DNA of 13,098 nucleotides from positions 1-13,098 of the forward strand of contig DAOWEP010000118.1 of the NCBI GenBank assembly GCA_030638455.1, read 5' to 3'. The notes beneath the pieces are model-generated. The model was not told where the DNA came from, did not search any database, and saw nothing but the letters and a program-made list of their open reading frames with translations. A program made the position numbers and the translations under genes. Positions 1 through 7,036 of the stretch are shown here, piece by piece; within the stretch, counting starts at the first letter, position 1; each line of letters opens with the position of its first letter. This DNA is from Gammaproteobacteria bacterium. GTDB taxonomy: Bacteria > Pseudomonadota > Gammaproteobacteria > DAOWEP01.

Positions 1-681
1 GCCCTCAATGAGGCCATGAGAGACTGGGTAACCAATGTAGATAATACATTCTATATCATCGGCACCGTTGCCGGGCCCCATCCGTATCCCGCGATGGTAA
101 GAGATTTTCAGGCCATTATCGGCCGCGAAGCACGTGTCCAGATACAGGAACAGGCTGGGAAGTTGCCCGATGCGCTGGTTGCATGTGTTGGTGGTGGCTC
201 CAATGCGATTGGGCTGTTTTATCCGTTCCTTGAAGATAAGGATGTAGCTATCTATGGAGTAGAAGCCGCTGGAGAGGGTCTGGATACCGGTAAGCATGCA
301 GCGCCTTTATGTGCAGGCCAGCCAGGTGTATTGCATGGCAATAGAACCTATCTGATGGAAGATAAGGATGGCCAGATAATCGAAACACATTCTATTTCTG
401 CGGGTCTGGATTATCCCGGTGTAGGGCCTGAGCATTCATGGTTAAAGGATATAGGCCGTGCCAATTATGTGGCTGCAACCGACAAGGAGGCGCTGGATGC
501 ATTTCACGAGCTAACCTTGACGGAAGGCATCATGCCGGCACTGGAGTCCAGTCACGCACTGGCGTATGCAACCAAACTGGCAGCAGGAATGTCACCTGAT
601 CAAATCGTTCTGGTCAATCTGTCCGGTCGTGGAGATAAAGACATTCATACGGTAGCAGCCCTTGAAGGAATAAAAGTATGA
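1..681 (+). CDS. trpB: Tryptophan synthase beta chain, C-terminal part (5' end outside window)
   Basis: This is the 3' part (226 codons) of the beta subunit of tryptophan synthase, the PLP enzyme that condenses indole with serine to give tryptophan in the cytosolic alpha2-beta2 complex. The frame is open from base 1 and reads ALNEAMRDWVTN, a conserved TrpB stretch, so the gene starts upstream of the window. Visible landmarks are the glycine-rich PLP-phosphate motif GGGSNAIG (bases about 193-216), the SISAGLDYPGVGPEH segment, the EGIMPALESSHAL segment, and the C-terminal NLSGRGDKDI, whose serine contacts the PLP pyridine nitrogen in the family. The PLP lysine lies in the missing N-terminal part. 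The TGA stop overlaps the trpA start (ATGA, 678-681), pointing to translational coupling. Identification is secure. Confidence 0.97.
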   Translation, partial: ALNEAMRDWVTNVDNTFYIIGTVAGPHPYPAMVRDFQAIIGREARVQIQEQAGKLPDALVACVGGGSNAIGLFYPFLEDKDVAIYGVEAAGEGLDTGKHAAPLCAGQPGVLHGNRTYLMEDKDGQIIETHSISAGLDYPGVGPEHSWLKDIGRANYVAATDKEALDAFHELTLTEGIMPALESSHALAYATKLAAGMSPDQIVLVNLSGRGDKDIHTVAALEGIKV

Positions 682-1481
682 GCCGGATAAAGGGCTGTTT
701 CGCACGTTTGGGCAAGGAGGGCAAAAAGGCATTGATTCCCTTCATTACGGCGGGAGACCCTGACCCTGCTATTACCGTTCCCCTGATGCATGCAATGGTA
801 AAGGCCGGCGCAAATATTATTGAGTTGGGTGTTCCGTTTTCAGACCCTATGGCCGATGGGCCGGTCATCCAGGCAGCCAGTGAACGCGCACTTGAACATC
901 ATGTGAGTCTGCATAATGTTTTGGAGATGGTGAGAAATTTCAGAGAAAAAGACACTGATACGCCGGTAGTGCTGATGGGTTATTTAAACCCGGTAGAAGT
1001 AATGGGGTATGAAAAGTTTGCGCAGGCTGCATCTGATGCGGGTGTGGACGGCCTTCTAACGGTAGATTTACCCCCGGAAGAGGCGCATGATTTTCTCGGA
1101 CATTTAAAAGCACATGAGCTGGATCCTATTTTCCTGATTGCACCTACCAGTACAGGTGAGCGGATTGAAAAAATATGTAATTGTGCCAGTGGTTTTGTTT
1201 ACTATGTGTCCTTAAAAGGGGTCACCGGAGCGGCCAGTCTGGATGTTGGGTCAGTGGCAGACAAGCTCGGCCAGATTCGTTCTGTGACTGATCTACCTAT
1301 TGGTGTGGGTTTCGGTATCAAGGATGCTGAATCTGCTGCACAAGTTGCAAAGGTTGCAGATGCAGTCGTGGTTGGCAGTGCAATTGTAAAGCTGGTCGGG
1401 GAGAATGCCGGTGATAAGAAAGTGATTGAGGCTAAGGTTACTGCTTTACTGGCAGAAATGCGGAAAGCTATAGATGCCTAG
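678..1481 (+). CDS. trpA: Tryptophan synthase alpha chain
   Basis: The alpha subunit cleaves indole-3-glycerol phosphate to indole and glyceraldehyde-3-phosphate and passes indole through a tunnel to TrpB. At 267 residues it has the usual full length (E. coli 268). The TIM-barrel markers are present: LIPFITAGDPD at 19-29 and ELGVPFSDPMADGP at 49-62. The two catalytic acids fall on Glu49 and Asp60, the same numbers as in E. coli TrpA. Further on, YYVSLKGVTGA and the phosphate-binding GVGFGIK and VVGSAIVK segments are intact. The ATG overlaps the trpB stop by four bases, so this start is well supported and the two subunits are probably made in equal amounts. No terminator is obvious before accD, 77 bases downstream. 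Confidence 0.98.
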   Translation: MSRIKGCFARLGKEGKKALIPFITAGDPDPAITVPLMHAMVKAGANIIELGVPFSDPMADGPVIQAASERALEHHVSLHNVLEMVRNFREKDTDTPVVLMGYLNPVEVMGYEKFAQAASDAGVDGLLTVDLPPEEAHDFLGHLKAHELDPIFLIAPTSTGERIEKICNCASGFVYYVSLKGVTGAASLDVGSVADKLGQIRSVTDLPIGVGFGIKDAESAAQVAKVADAVVVGSAIVKLVGENAGDKKVIEAKVTALLAEMRKAIDA

Positions 1482-1558
1482 AGTCAGGCTATACCGGCTA
1501 TAATAGATAGCACTACTTATAAGATTCAAGAGAACAGAATATACAGAGAAAAATACCA

Positions 1559-2428
1559 ATGAGCTGGTTTAAAAAATTAATGCCTTCCCGTATTAGTACG
1601 AATGGGTCTTCTTCAAAGCGAAGTGTGCCGGAAGGTTTGTGGACAAAATGTGATGCATGTAGCGCGGTTCTCTATCGTGCTGAGGTAGAGCGATCTCAGG
1701 ATGTTTGCCCCAAGTGTGGATTCCATAATCGTATCGGCGCCCGTAAGCGGCTGGATATATTTCTGGATTCGGATCCAGATCCAAGAGAAGAGATTGGTGA
1801 AAATCTGAGACCTGTAGATGAACTAAAATTCAAGGACAGTAAAAAATACAAGGACCGGATATCCCAGGCACAGAAAAAGACCAATGAAAAAGATGCGCTG
1901 GTGGTCATTAAGGGTAGCCTTAAAGGACGTCCAGTTGTAGCCTGTGCCTTTGAGTTTGGTTTTATGGGCGGCTCAATGGGTTCTGTGGTTGGCGAGAAAT
2001 TTGTCTGGGCAGTAAATGAAAGTATCAAGGAAAGAATTCCATTAGTCTGTTTTTCCGCAAGTGGTGGTGCGCGAATGCAGGAGGCGCTGACTTCCCTGTT
2101 TCAGATGTCCAAGACCAGCGCCGCATTGGCGCAATTGTCCAGTCTCGGTATCCCGTATATATCAGTGATGACAGACCCAACCATGGGTGGTGTTTCTGCA
2201 AGCCTTGCCATGTTGGGGGATCTTAATATAGCCGAGCCAAATGCGCTGATTGGATTTGCTGGACCAAGGGTCATTGAGCAAACGGTTCGCGAAACCTTGC
2301 CGGAAGGTTTTCAGAGAAGTGAATTTCTGCTTGAGCATGGGGCGCTGGATATGATTGTTGACCGCAGGGAGATGCGTGACCAGATAGCCAGTATGCTATC
2401 GATGCTGATGCGACAGGAAGCGGTATAA
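1559..2428 (+). CDS. accD: Acetyl-CoA carboxylase carboxyltransferase subunit beta
   Basis: AccD is the beta subunit of the carboxyltransferase part of acetyl-CoA carboxylase, which works with AccA to move the carboxyl group from biotin to acetyl-CoA in the first committed step of fatty acid synthesis. The 289-residue protein begins MSWFKKLMPSRI, typical of the family. It has the four-cysteine zinc ribbon (Cys31, Cys34, Cys50, Cys53; CDAC and CPKC), which in E. coli AccD also binds nucleic acid. The crotonase-fold core follows with EFGFMGGSMGSVVGEK, FSASGGARMQEA, TDPTMGGVSASLA and GFAGPRVIEQT, all conserved. The ribosome binding site is weak (AGAGAA before the ATG). The 77-base gap after trpA contains TATAAT at 1499-1504 but no convincing -35 box, so a private promoter is possible but unproven. 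Confidence 0.97.
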   Translation: MSWFKKLMPSRISTNGSSSKRSVPEGLWTKCDACSAVLYRAEVERSQDVCPKCGFHNRIGARKRLDIFLDSDPDPREEIGENLRPVDELKFKDSKKYKDRISQAQKKTNEKDALVVIKGSLKGRPVVACAFEFGFMGGSMGSVVGEKFVWAVNESIKERIPLVCFSASGGARMQEALTSLFQMSKTSAALAQLSSLGIPYISVMTDPTMGGVSASLAMLGDLNIAEPNALIGFAGPRVIEQTVRETLPEGFQRSEFLLEHGALDMIVDRREMRDQIASMLSMLMRQEAV

Positions 2429-2506
2429 GTTCATTGTAAGTATCACCTGGTAAATTGTTAATCAGTTAAATAGTGTCTGAACGAAAACTCTTGTTTTCAC
2501 GATTCG

Positions 2507-2626
2507 CGTCATTCCGGCGAAGGCCGGAATCCATTAACCTGTTAAACTTCATGGATCCCGGCCTCGGCTTTGGCCTTCTGCGTCGCCCTGCCGCCTACGC
2601 CCATATAGGCGTTCGCCGAGATGACG
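2507..2626. repeat. 120-bp palindromic repeat element (MITE/REP-like)
   Basis: This non-coding element has imperfect 15-base terminal inverted repeats: 2507-2521 (CGTCATTCCGGCGAA) and 2612-2626 (TTCGCCGAGATGACG), with two mismatches. Inside the left arm is a perfect 8-bp hairpin, ATTCCGGC-gaag-GCCGGAAT (2511-2530). ATCCAT and ATGGAT form a further inverted pair around the middle. The right arm carries CTCGGC and GCCGAG, which pair across a GC-rich stretch. Elements with ends resembling GTCATTCCGGC...GATGACG are, from memory, common interspersed repeats in proteobacterial genomes; I cannot confirm other copies here. Its right end lies 30 bases upstream of the chosen folC start. Open frames across it (for example 2473-2667) look like by-products of the GC-rich palindrome, not genes. 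Confidence 0.75.
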
Positions 2627-2656
2627 GCAAATGGAGTTTTCTTTCAAGCGCTGAAT

Positions 2657-3961
2657 ATGAGATTTGACTCACTCAATGACTGGTTAGCGTGGCAGGAAGA
2701 CCTTCACCCTGTAGAAATTGATCTTGGTCTGGATCGGGTCAATAAGGCCAGTAGTAATCTGGGATTCAAGGAAGGACTTTCAGACCCCTCTATTACGGTT
2801 ATTACAGTAGCCGGTACTAATGGTAAAGGTTCCTGTGTTGCTATGCTGGATGCTATTTTGCGAGCTGCCGGTTATCGTGTCGGAACCTATACTTCCCCTC
2901 ATTTATTTCATTATAACGAACGTATACATATCAATGGTGTTGAGGTAGAAGACGGTATGTTATGCAATGCCTTTGAGCAGGTAGACCAGGCCAGAGCTGA
3001 TGTAACACTGAGTTATTTTGAGTTTGGGACACTGGCGGCATTGTATATTTTCGGACAATCTGATCTGGATGTAGTGATACTTGAGGTTGGTCTGGGTGGT
3101 CGTCTTGATGCAGTGAATATTGTAGATGCAGATCTGGCGATAATCAGTTCCATAGATATTGATCATACTGATTGGTTAGGAGATGATCGTGAGCAGATTG
3201 GCAAAGAGAAGGCTGGTATTTTTCGCGCAGGGAAACCGGCAGTTTGTGGAGACAATAATCCTCCGGCAAGTATCCTGCAGGCAGCAGAGTCAGTGGGCAC
3301 TGAACTATATACCCTGAACGATGATTTTACGTATACAGTAAATGCAGATGGCTGGACATGGAAATATAGCAGTGGCGGTGCAGGGGTCCACAATAAAAAA
3401 GGAAGCGATTGTTTGCGAAGTGGTCTCCCATTGCCCTCCTTGCGAGGGAGGATACAGGTTCAGAATGCGGCATCGGTAGTAATGGCGCTGGAACTGGTCG
3501 CTGACAGGTTGCCGGTAAGTACAGATGCGATACGACATGGATTACATGATGTGAAATTGAACGGAAGGTTTCAGGTATTGCCAGGCAAGGTAACGCAGAT
3601 ACTGGATGTCGCTCATAATCCGGAAGCCGCACGGATTTTACATCAGAATCTCCAGTTGCATGGTTGCAGTGGGTATACTTATGCGGTAATTGCCATGTTG
3701 AAGGACAAAGATGTCGAATCCGTAATAGATGTTTTATCAGAAGATATAGATGGTTGGTACGTGGCAGGCCTTCCCGTGAATCGTGGCATGGACTCTAAGG
3801 AGCTTGCAACCAGGGTCAGGGCTATATGTGCCAAATGCAGTGTGATTGAGTTCGAAAATGTTGAACAGGCTAGAAGCAAGGCTCTTCAGGATGCTCATGA
3901 CGGAGATCGCTTGCTTATTTTTGGGTCCTTTTATACAGTAGCGCAGGCATTACAAGAGTAA
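2657..3961 (+). CDS. folC: Bifunctional folylpolyglutamate synthase / dihydrofolate synthase
   Basis: FolC adds glutamate to dihydropteroate to make dihydrofolate and then extends the polyglutamate tail of reduced folates, using ATP, in the cytosol. The 434-residue protein has the Mur-ligase layout. The P-loop AGTNGKGS is at about 52-59 and is followed by TYTSPHL. Next come the LEVGLGGRLDAVN and DHTDWLGDDREQIGKEKAGIFR motifs. In the C-terminal domain LPLPSLRG, ILDVAHNPEAA and the closing GSFYTVAQAL are all family hallmarks. I chose the ATG at 2657 because MRFDSLNDWL matches typical FolC N termini. An in-frame ATG at 2621 would add 12 residues encoded mostly by the repeat end and is unlikely. 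Neither start has a good ribosome binding site. Residues about 237-256 form a polar loop just before LPLPSLRG that looks longer than usual. Confidence 0.95.
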   Translation: MRFDSLNDWLAWQEDLHPVEIDLGLDRVNKASSNLGFKEGLSDPSITVITVAGTNGKGSCVAMLDAILRAAGYRVGTYTSPHLFHYNERIHINGVEVEDGMLCNAFEQVDQARADVTLSYFEFGTLAALYIFGQSDLDVVILEVGLGGRLDAVNIVDADLAIISSIDIDHTDWLGDDREQIGKEKAGIFRAGKPAVCGDNNPPASILQAAESVGTELYTLNDDFTYTVNADGWTWKYSSGGAGVHNKKGSDCLRSGLPLPSLRGRIQVQNAASVVMALELVADRLPVSTDAIRHGLHDVKLNGRFQVLPGKVTQILDVAHNPEAARILHQNLQLHGCSGYTYAVIAMLKDKDVESVIDVLSEDIDGWYVAGLPVNRGMDSKELATRVRAICAKCSVIEFENVEQARSKALQDAHDGDRLLIFGSFYTVAQALQE

Positions 3962-4006
3962 ACGTATTAGTTATACGGCATTTAATTTAGTTAAGTAAAA
4001 TGTACT

Positions 4007-4013
4007 AGAGAGG
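4007..4013 (+). promoter_or_regulatory. Ribosome binding site deciding the GTG start of dedD
   Basis: AGAGAGG lies five bases before a GTG at 4019. This supports GTG as the start. The protein from there begins MDLLLKQRLVGAAVI, as expected for the DedD family. Confidence 0.7.
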
Positions 4014-4018
4014 TAGCT

Positions 4019-4669
4019 GTGGATCTTTTATTAAAGCAACGGCTTGTTGGTGCAGCGGTGATTATTTCACTGGGGGTCGTCGTCATTCCGATGTTACTGG
4101 ATGGTTCTGGTAACAGGATCATCAAGGAAATTCCGCCTCGGCCAGAGCGTCAGGGCGTATCGGGTGAGGGGTTTGTTAAAGATCAGAGCATTCCATCACC
4201 TCCGAGGCGTGATGAGGGTGGGATTATCTACTCTTCAGAACCGATATCTATAAAATCAAAGCCAAAATCAGACTCGCTTTCCGGGCAATCAGTAAGTTCA
4301 AATGTAAAAGATGCTCCCGCAAAAGAACCGGTTTCTGTGAAAACTGAGGGACAAGGCGCTAGTGACAGGGTTGCCGGGGTTAAGGCTCCCAGTCCGCAGG
4401 TTTCGAAAAGCATAACCACACAAAAACTGGCTTCCTGGGTGGTTCAGGTGGGCAGTTTTACCGAGAAAAGCAAGGCCATTAGTTTGCGTGATCAGATCAG
4501 GTCAAAAGGGTTTTCCGTGTTTATGGAACAGTTTAGAAACAGTGAGCAAAACAACATGTATCGGGTTAGAGTGGGTCCGGTACTAAGCCGCAGTGAGGCG
4601 GAAGTGGCGCTCAGGCAGGTAAAGCAGCAGATCAAGCTGGAAAACGGGTACGTTACAAGCCATCCATAG
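4019..4669 (+). CDS. dedD: DedD-like SPOR-domain cell division protein
   Basis: This inner-membrane protein is expected to bind denuded peptidoglycan at the septum through a SPOR domain, helping cell constriction. It has 216 residues (E. coli DedD 220). The N terminus has a short charged stretch, then one hydrophobic segment at about 9-27 (VGAAVIISLGVVVIPMLL) as a membrane anchor. A long polar, proline- and serine-rich linker (about 35-135) follows. The SPOR domain at about 139-216 starts WVVQVGSFTEKSKA and includes YRVRVGPVLSRSEAE. It sits between folC and cvpA exactly as in E. coli, which supports the symbol. The start is GTG with a good ribosome binding site. The linker is low-complexity and would be poorly conserved, so homology rests on the anchor, the SPOR domain and gene order. 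Confidence 0.9.
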   Translation: MDLLLKQRLVGAAVIISLGVVVIPMLLDGSGNRIIKEIPPRPERQGVSGEGFVKDQSIPSPPRRDEGGIIYSSEPISIKSKPKSDSLSGQSVSSNVKDAPAKEPVSVKTEGQGASDRVAGVKAPSPQVSKSITTQKLASWVVQVGSFTEKSKAISLRDQIRSKGFSVFMEQFRNSEQNNMYRVRVGPVLSRSEAEVALRQVKQQIKLENGYVTSHP

Positions 4670-4795
4670 TGTCCTTAAGTGTATCCGTGCCTGACGGGCT
4701 TTGGTAGAATTGCCTTCTTTCGGTATAGGGTTCGGGATAAATACAACTTCCAGAGCTATTAATTTGAGAACCTTCTTTCATAATTCGGGTAAATC

Positions 4796-5287
4796 GTGAA
4801 CTGGGTTGATATTGCAATACTTGTGATTATTGCGCTTTCTGCCGGCATTAGTCTGTTGAGGGGTTTTGTCCGTGAGGCGCTGTCTTTGCTCGCGTGGATT
4901 ATTTCAATCTGGGTGGCCATAACTTTTTCGCATAAGCTTAGTGTGCTTCTGGAGAATATGATTGCTTCGGCATCTGCCAGATTGGCAGTTGCATTTGTGG
5001 CGTTATTTGTTATTACCTTGATTGCAGGTTCAATGGCAAATTATCTTGCCAGTCAATTGGTCAAGAAAACGGGGTTGACAGGTACGGACAGGATGTTGGG
5101 GGTTATATTTGGTGTTGCCCGTGGGATTGCAGTTGTGGTTATTCTGGTGATGCTGGCTGGACTGACTCAGTCGATCCCGGAAGAAACATGGTGGAAACAA
5201 TCTATGCTAATGACCCATTTTCAGGATGCTGCGATCTGGATGCGGGGTTTTCTTCCCCATGATGTGGCCAAGAATATTGCTTTTTGA
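4796..5287 (+). CDS. cvpA: CvpA family inner-membrane protein
   Basis: CvpA is a small inner-membrane protein. In E. coli it is needed for colicin V production and lies immediately upstream of purF; its molecular role is not settled. The protein has 163 residues, the usual size, and about four hydrophobic segments (roughly 5-22, 28-47, 63-86 and 104-124). The first loop has the family pattern LLRGFVREALSLLAW and a later loop has TDRMLGVIFGVARG, a recognisable CvpA motif. The start is GTG, the second such start in this operon, with only a weak upstream GGGT. The 126-base gap after dedD holds no gene and no convincing terminator. PurF follows 56 bases after the stop, so co-transcription with purF is likely. 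Confidence 0.93.
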   Translation: MNWVDIAILVIIALSAGISLLRGFVREALSLLAWIISIWVAITFSHKLSVLLENMIASASARLAVAFVALFVITLIAGSMANYLASQLVKKTGLTGTDRMLGVIFGVARGIAVVVILVMLAGLTQSIPEETWWKQSMLMTHFQDAAIWMRGFLPHDVAKNIAF

Positions 5288-5343
5288 TTAAGTTAGGATT
5301 GTTCATCCATAAAAACATGTTAATGATGTAAAGGGGTTAAGAA

Positions 5344-6873
5344 ATGTGCGGTATTGTTGGAATTGTTTCCAAAAGTCCTGTAAACCAGGCGCTGTATGAG
5401 GCGCTGACAGTTTTGCAGCATCGTGGGCAGGATGCTGCCGGTATGATGACCTGTGATAACGGAAAGCTGAACCTGCGCAAGGACAACGGGCTGGTGCGTG
5501 ATGTTTTCCACACGAGACACATGCTCAATCTTAAAGGGAATCTGGGTATAGGGCATGTTCGTTACCCTACTGCCGGGTGCGCCAGTTCAGCTGAAGCGCA
5601 ACCCTTTTATGTAAATTCACCCTACGGTATTTCCCTCGCGCATAATGGCAACCTTACCAATGCAGATGAACTCAAGCGCGACCTGTTTCGCGAAGACCTG
5701 CGACACATTAATACCGAGTCAGATTCTGAAATCCTGTTGAATGTATTTGCCCATGAGCTACAAAGGCACGGCAAGATTGAAATTAATGCAGAAGATGTTT
5801 TTGATGCGGTAGCTGGTGTGCATAAGCGTTGTCGGGGAGGTTATGTTGGCGTTGCCATGATAGCCGGTTACGGTATCGTAGGTTTTCGAGATCCATATGG
5901 AATCCGCCCGATTGTGTTTGGTAAGCGCACCACTGATCTGGGTGATGAATATATGATCGCATCTGAAAGCGTAGCTCTGGATGCGCTTGGTTTCGAACTG
6001 ATTCGTGATATAGCACCTGGTGAGGCGGTTTTGATTGATACGAAAGGAAAGCTGTATACACGCCAATGCGTGGATAACCCCGTATACTCCCCCTGTATTT
6101 TTGAATATGTGTATCTCGCACGCCCTGATTCCATTATTGACAATGTGTCAGTCTATAAAGCCAGGTTACGTATGGGTGAAAAATTGGCGGAAAAGATTCT
6201 TCGTGAAAAGCCGGATCATGATATTGACGTCGTGATACCGATTCCGGATACCAGCCGGACCTCTGCGCTTCAACTGGCAAACAGGCTGGACGTAAAATAT
6301 CGGGAAGGCTTTATCAAGAACCGTTATATAGGCCGTACCTTTATTATGCCGGGCCAGAAGCAGAGGAAAAAGTCTGTTCGTCAAAAGCTGAATGCAATTG
6401 ATCTTGAATTCAAGGATAAAAATGTCTTGCTGGTGGATGATTCTATTGTGAGAGGGACTACTTCCCAGCAGATCATTCAGATGGCACGTGACGCAGGTGC
6501 AAATCGGGTTTACTTTGCTTCAGCAGCTCCGCCCGTGTGTTATCCAAATGTTTATGGTATTGATATGCCAAGCGCTGATGAATTAATTGCTCATAATAAA
6601 ACAGTGGAAGAAGTGGCCGAGTTAATCGGTGCAGACTGGCTGATGTTTCAGGATCTGGAAGATCTGGTAGAAGCTGCGCGCGTTGGTAATCCTGACATCA
6701 ATCGTTTTGATGCCTCTGTTTTTGATGGCGAGTATGTAACGGGAGATATCGATCAGCAATATCTGGACAGACTTGAGCAGCGTAGAAACGATAAGGCGAA
6801 AAGCGGTAGTCAGAATGAAGAGGATGATACTGATCTTGGCGTTACTCTAATCGACATGCATAATTCTAATTAG
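5344..6873 (+). CDS. purF: Amidophosphoribosyltransferase
   Basis: PurF catalyses the first committed step of de novo purine synthesis, turning PRPP and glutamine into 5-phosphoribosylamine. It has 509 residues (E. coli 505). The N terminus reads MCGIVGIVS, so Cys2 becomes the N-terminal nucleophile of the class II glutaminase domain after Met removal. Unlike the Bacillus enzyme there is no propeptide. QHRGQDAAGM, GIGHVRYPTAG and LAHNGNLTN are intact glutaminase motifs. The phosphoribosyltransferase domain has the PRPP-binding motif VLLVDDSIVRGTT at residues 361-373. CxxxFEYVY-type and PPVCYPNVYGIDMP segments are also present. The ribosome binding site AAGGGG (5331-5336) is well placed. The last 30 or so residues are acidic and variable. 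No clear PurR operator is seen upstream. Confidence 0.98.
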   Translation: MCGIVGIVSKSPVNQALYEALTVLQHRGQDAAGMMTCDNGKLNLRKDNGLVRDVFHTRHMLNLKGNLGIGHVRYPTAGCASSAEAQPFYVNSPYGISLAHNGNLTNADELKRDLFREDLRHINTESDSEILLNVFAHELQRHGKIEINAEDVFDAVAGVHKRCRGGYVGVAMIAGYGIVGFRDPYGIRPIVFGKRTTDLGDEYMIASESVALDALGFELIRDIAPGEAVLIDTKGKLYTRQCVDNPVYSPCIFEYVYLARPDSIIDNVSVYKARLRMGEKLAEKILREKPDHDIDVVIPIPDTSRTSALQLANRLDVKYREGFIKNRYIGRTFIMPGQKQRKKSVRQKLNAIDLEFKDKNVLLVDDSIVRGTTSQQIIQMARDAGANRVYFASAAPPVCYPNVYGIDMPSADELIAHNKTVEEVAELIGADWLMFQDLEDLVEAARVGNPDINRFDASVFDGEYVTGDIDQQYLDRLEQRRNDKAKSGSQNEEDDTDLGVTLIDMHNSN

Positions 6874-6874
6874 T

Positions 6875-6909
6875 CTATCCTGTTTGATATGGCAGAATTT
6901 ACAGGGTAG
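6875..6909 (+). other. Hairpin just after purF stop
   Basis: CTATCCTGT (6875-6883) and ACAGGGTAG (6901-6909) can form a 9-bp RNA stem with one G-U pair and a 17-base loop, starting one base after the purF stop codon. No T-run follows, so it is not a canonical intrinsic terminator. It may protect the 3' end or take part in Rho-dependent termination between the purF operon and metZ. The role is inferred. Confidence 0.45.
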
Positions 6910-6929
6910 ATGAGGGATATTTGAAAAAG

Positions 6930-6958
6930 TTGACAAGCAAATCGCCATTATCTATTCT
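6930..6958 (+). promoter_or_regulatory. Sigma70-type promoter for the metZ leader
   Basis: A perfect -35 box TTGACA (6930-6935) is followed, after exactly 17 bases, by TATTCT (6953-6958), which matches four of six positions of the -10 consensus. The predicted transcript start, about 6965-6966, lies only two or three bases before the first paired base of the riboswitch aptamer at 6968, which independently supports the call. This gives metZ its own transcript, separate from the purF operon. Confidence 0.75.
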
Positions 6959-6967
6959 TGTACACAT

Positions 6968-7018
6968 AGCGCCGATTTGAAATCAGCTTGCGGGCGCTTG
7001 ATAAATGCAGCTAAAGCG
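6968..7018 (+). promoter_or_regulatory. SAM-II riboswitch aptamer
   Basis: The segment matches the SAM-II (metA-type) S-adenosylmethionine aptamer as I remember it. The P1 stem is AGCGCC (6968-6973) with GGCGCT (6993-6998). The loop begins GATTT (6974-6978) and ends with TTGC (6988-6991). After P1 comes TGATAAATG followed by AGCTAAA (6999-7015); these are the most conserved bases of the class. A plausible pseudoknot pairs UUGC 6988-6991 with GCAG 7007-7010 and GC 6986-6987 with GC 7016-7017. The first keeps pairing that the characterised marine metagenomic aptamer appears to make with a G-U in place of G-C. SAM binding should stabilise the pseudoknot and lower metZ expression. Its position upstream of a methionine gene fits. 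SAM-V shares the core and is the main alternative. Confidence 0.87.
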
Positions 7019-7036
7019 TGGGCAACCTGCTTTGGC
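7010..7036 (+). promoter_or_regulatory. Predicted antiterminator hairpin of the SAM-II switch
   Basis: GCUAAAGC (7010-7017), the 3' strand of the aptamer, can pair over eight positions, one of them G-U, with GCUUUGGC (7029-7036), which is most of the inner 5' arm of the terminator. Inside, GG (7020-7021) and CC (7026-7027) can close a GCAA tetraloop (7022-7025). This structure is incompatible with both the SAM-bound pseudoknot and the terminator, so it should form when SAM is low and allow read-through into metZ. It is inferred by hand-pairing only. Confidence 0.65.

Noticed and set aside
1499..1504. TATAAT upstream of accD as a promoter -10 box
   Set aside because: The hexamer is perfect but no -35-like sequence lies at 16-18 bases upstream, so I did not list it as a promoter.
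2621..2656. Upstream in-frame ATG giving a 446-residue FolC
   Set aside because: The extra 12 residues are encoded partly by the repeat end and do not resemble FolC N termini; MRFDSLNDWL from 2657 does.
2473..2667. 64-residue open frame across the accD-folC gap
   Set aside because: It consists mostly of the palindromic repeat, overlaps the folC start, has no ribosome binding site and matches no family I know; peptides of this kind commonly arise from such repeats.
3434..3452. GC-rich palindrome CCCTCCTTGCGAGGGAGG inside folC, like an inserted palindromic element
   Set aside because: It encodes the conserved family motif PSLRGR within LPLPSLRG, so the symmetry is better explained as chance codon choice in a conserved site.
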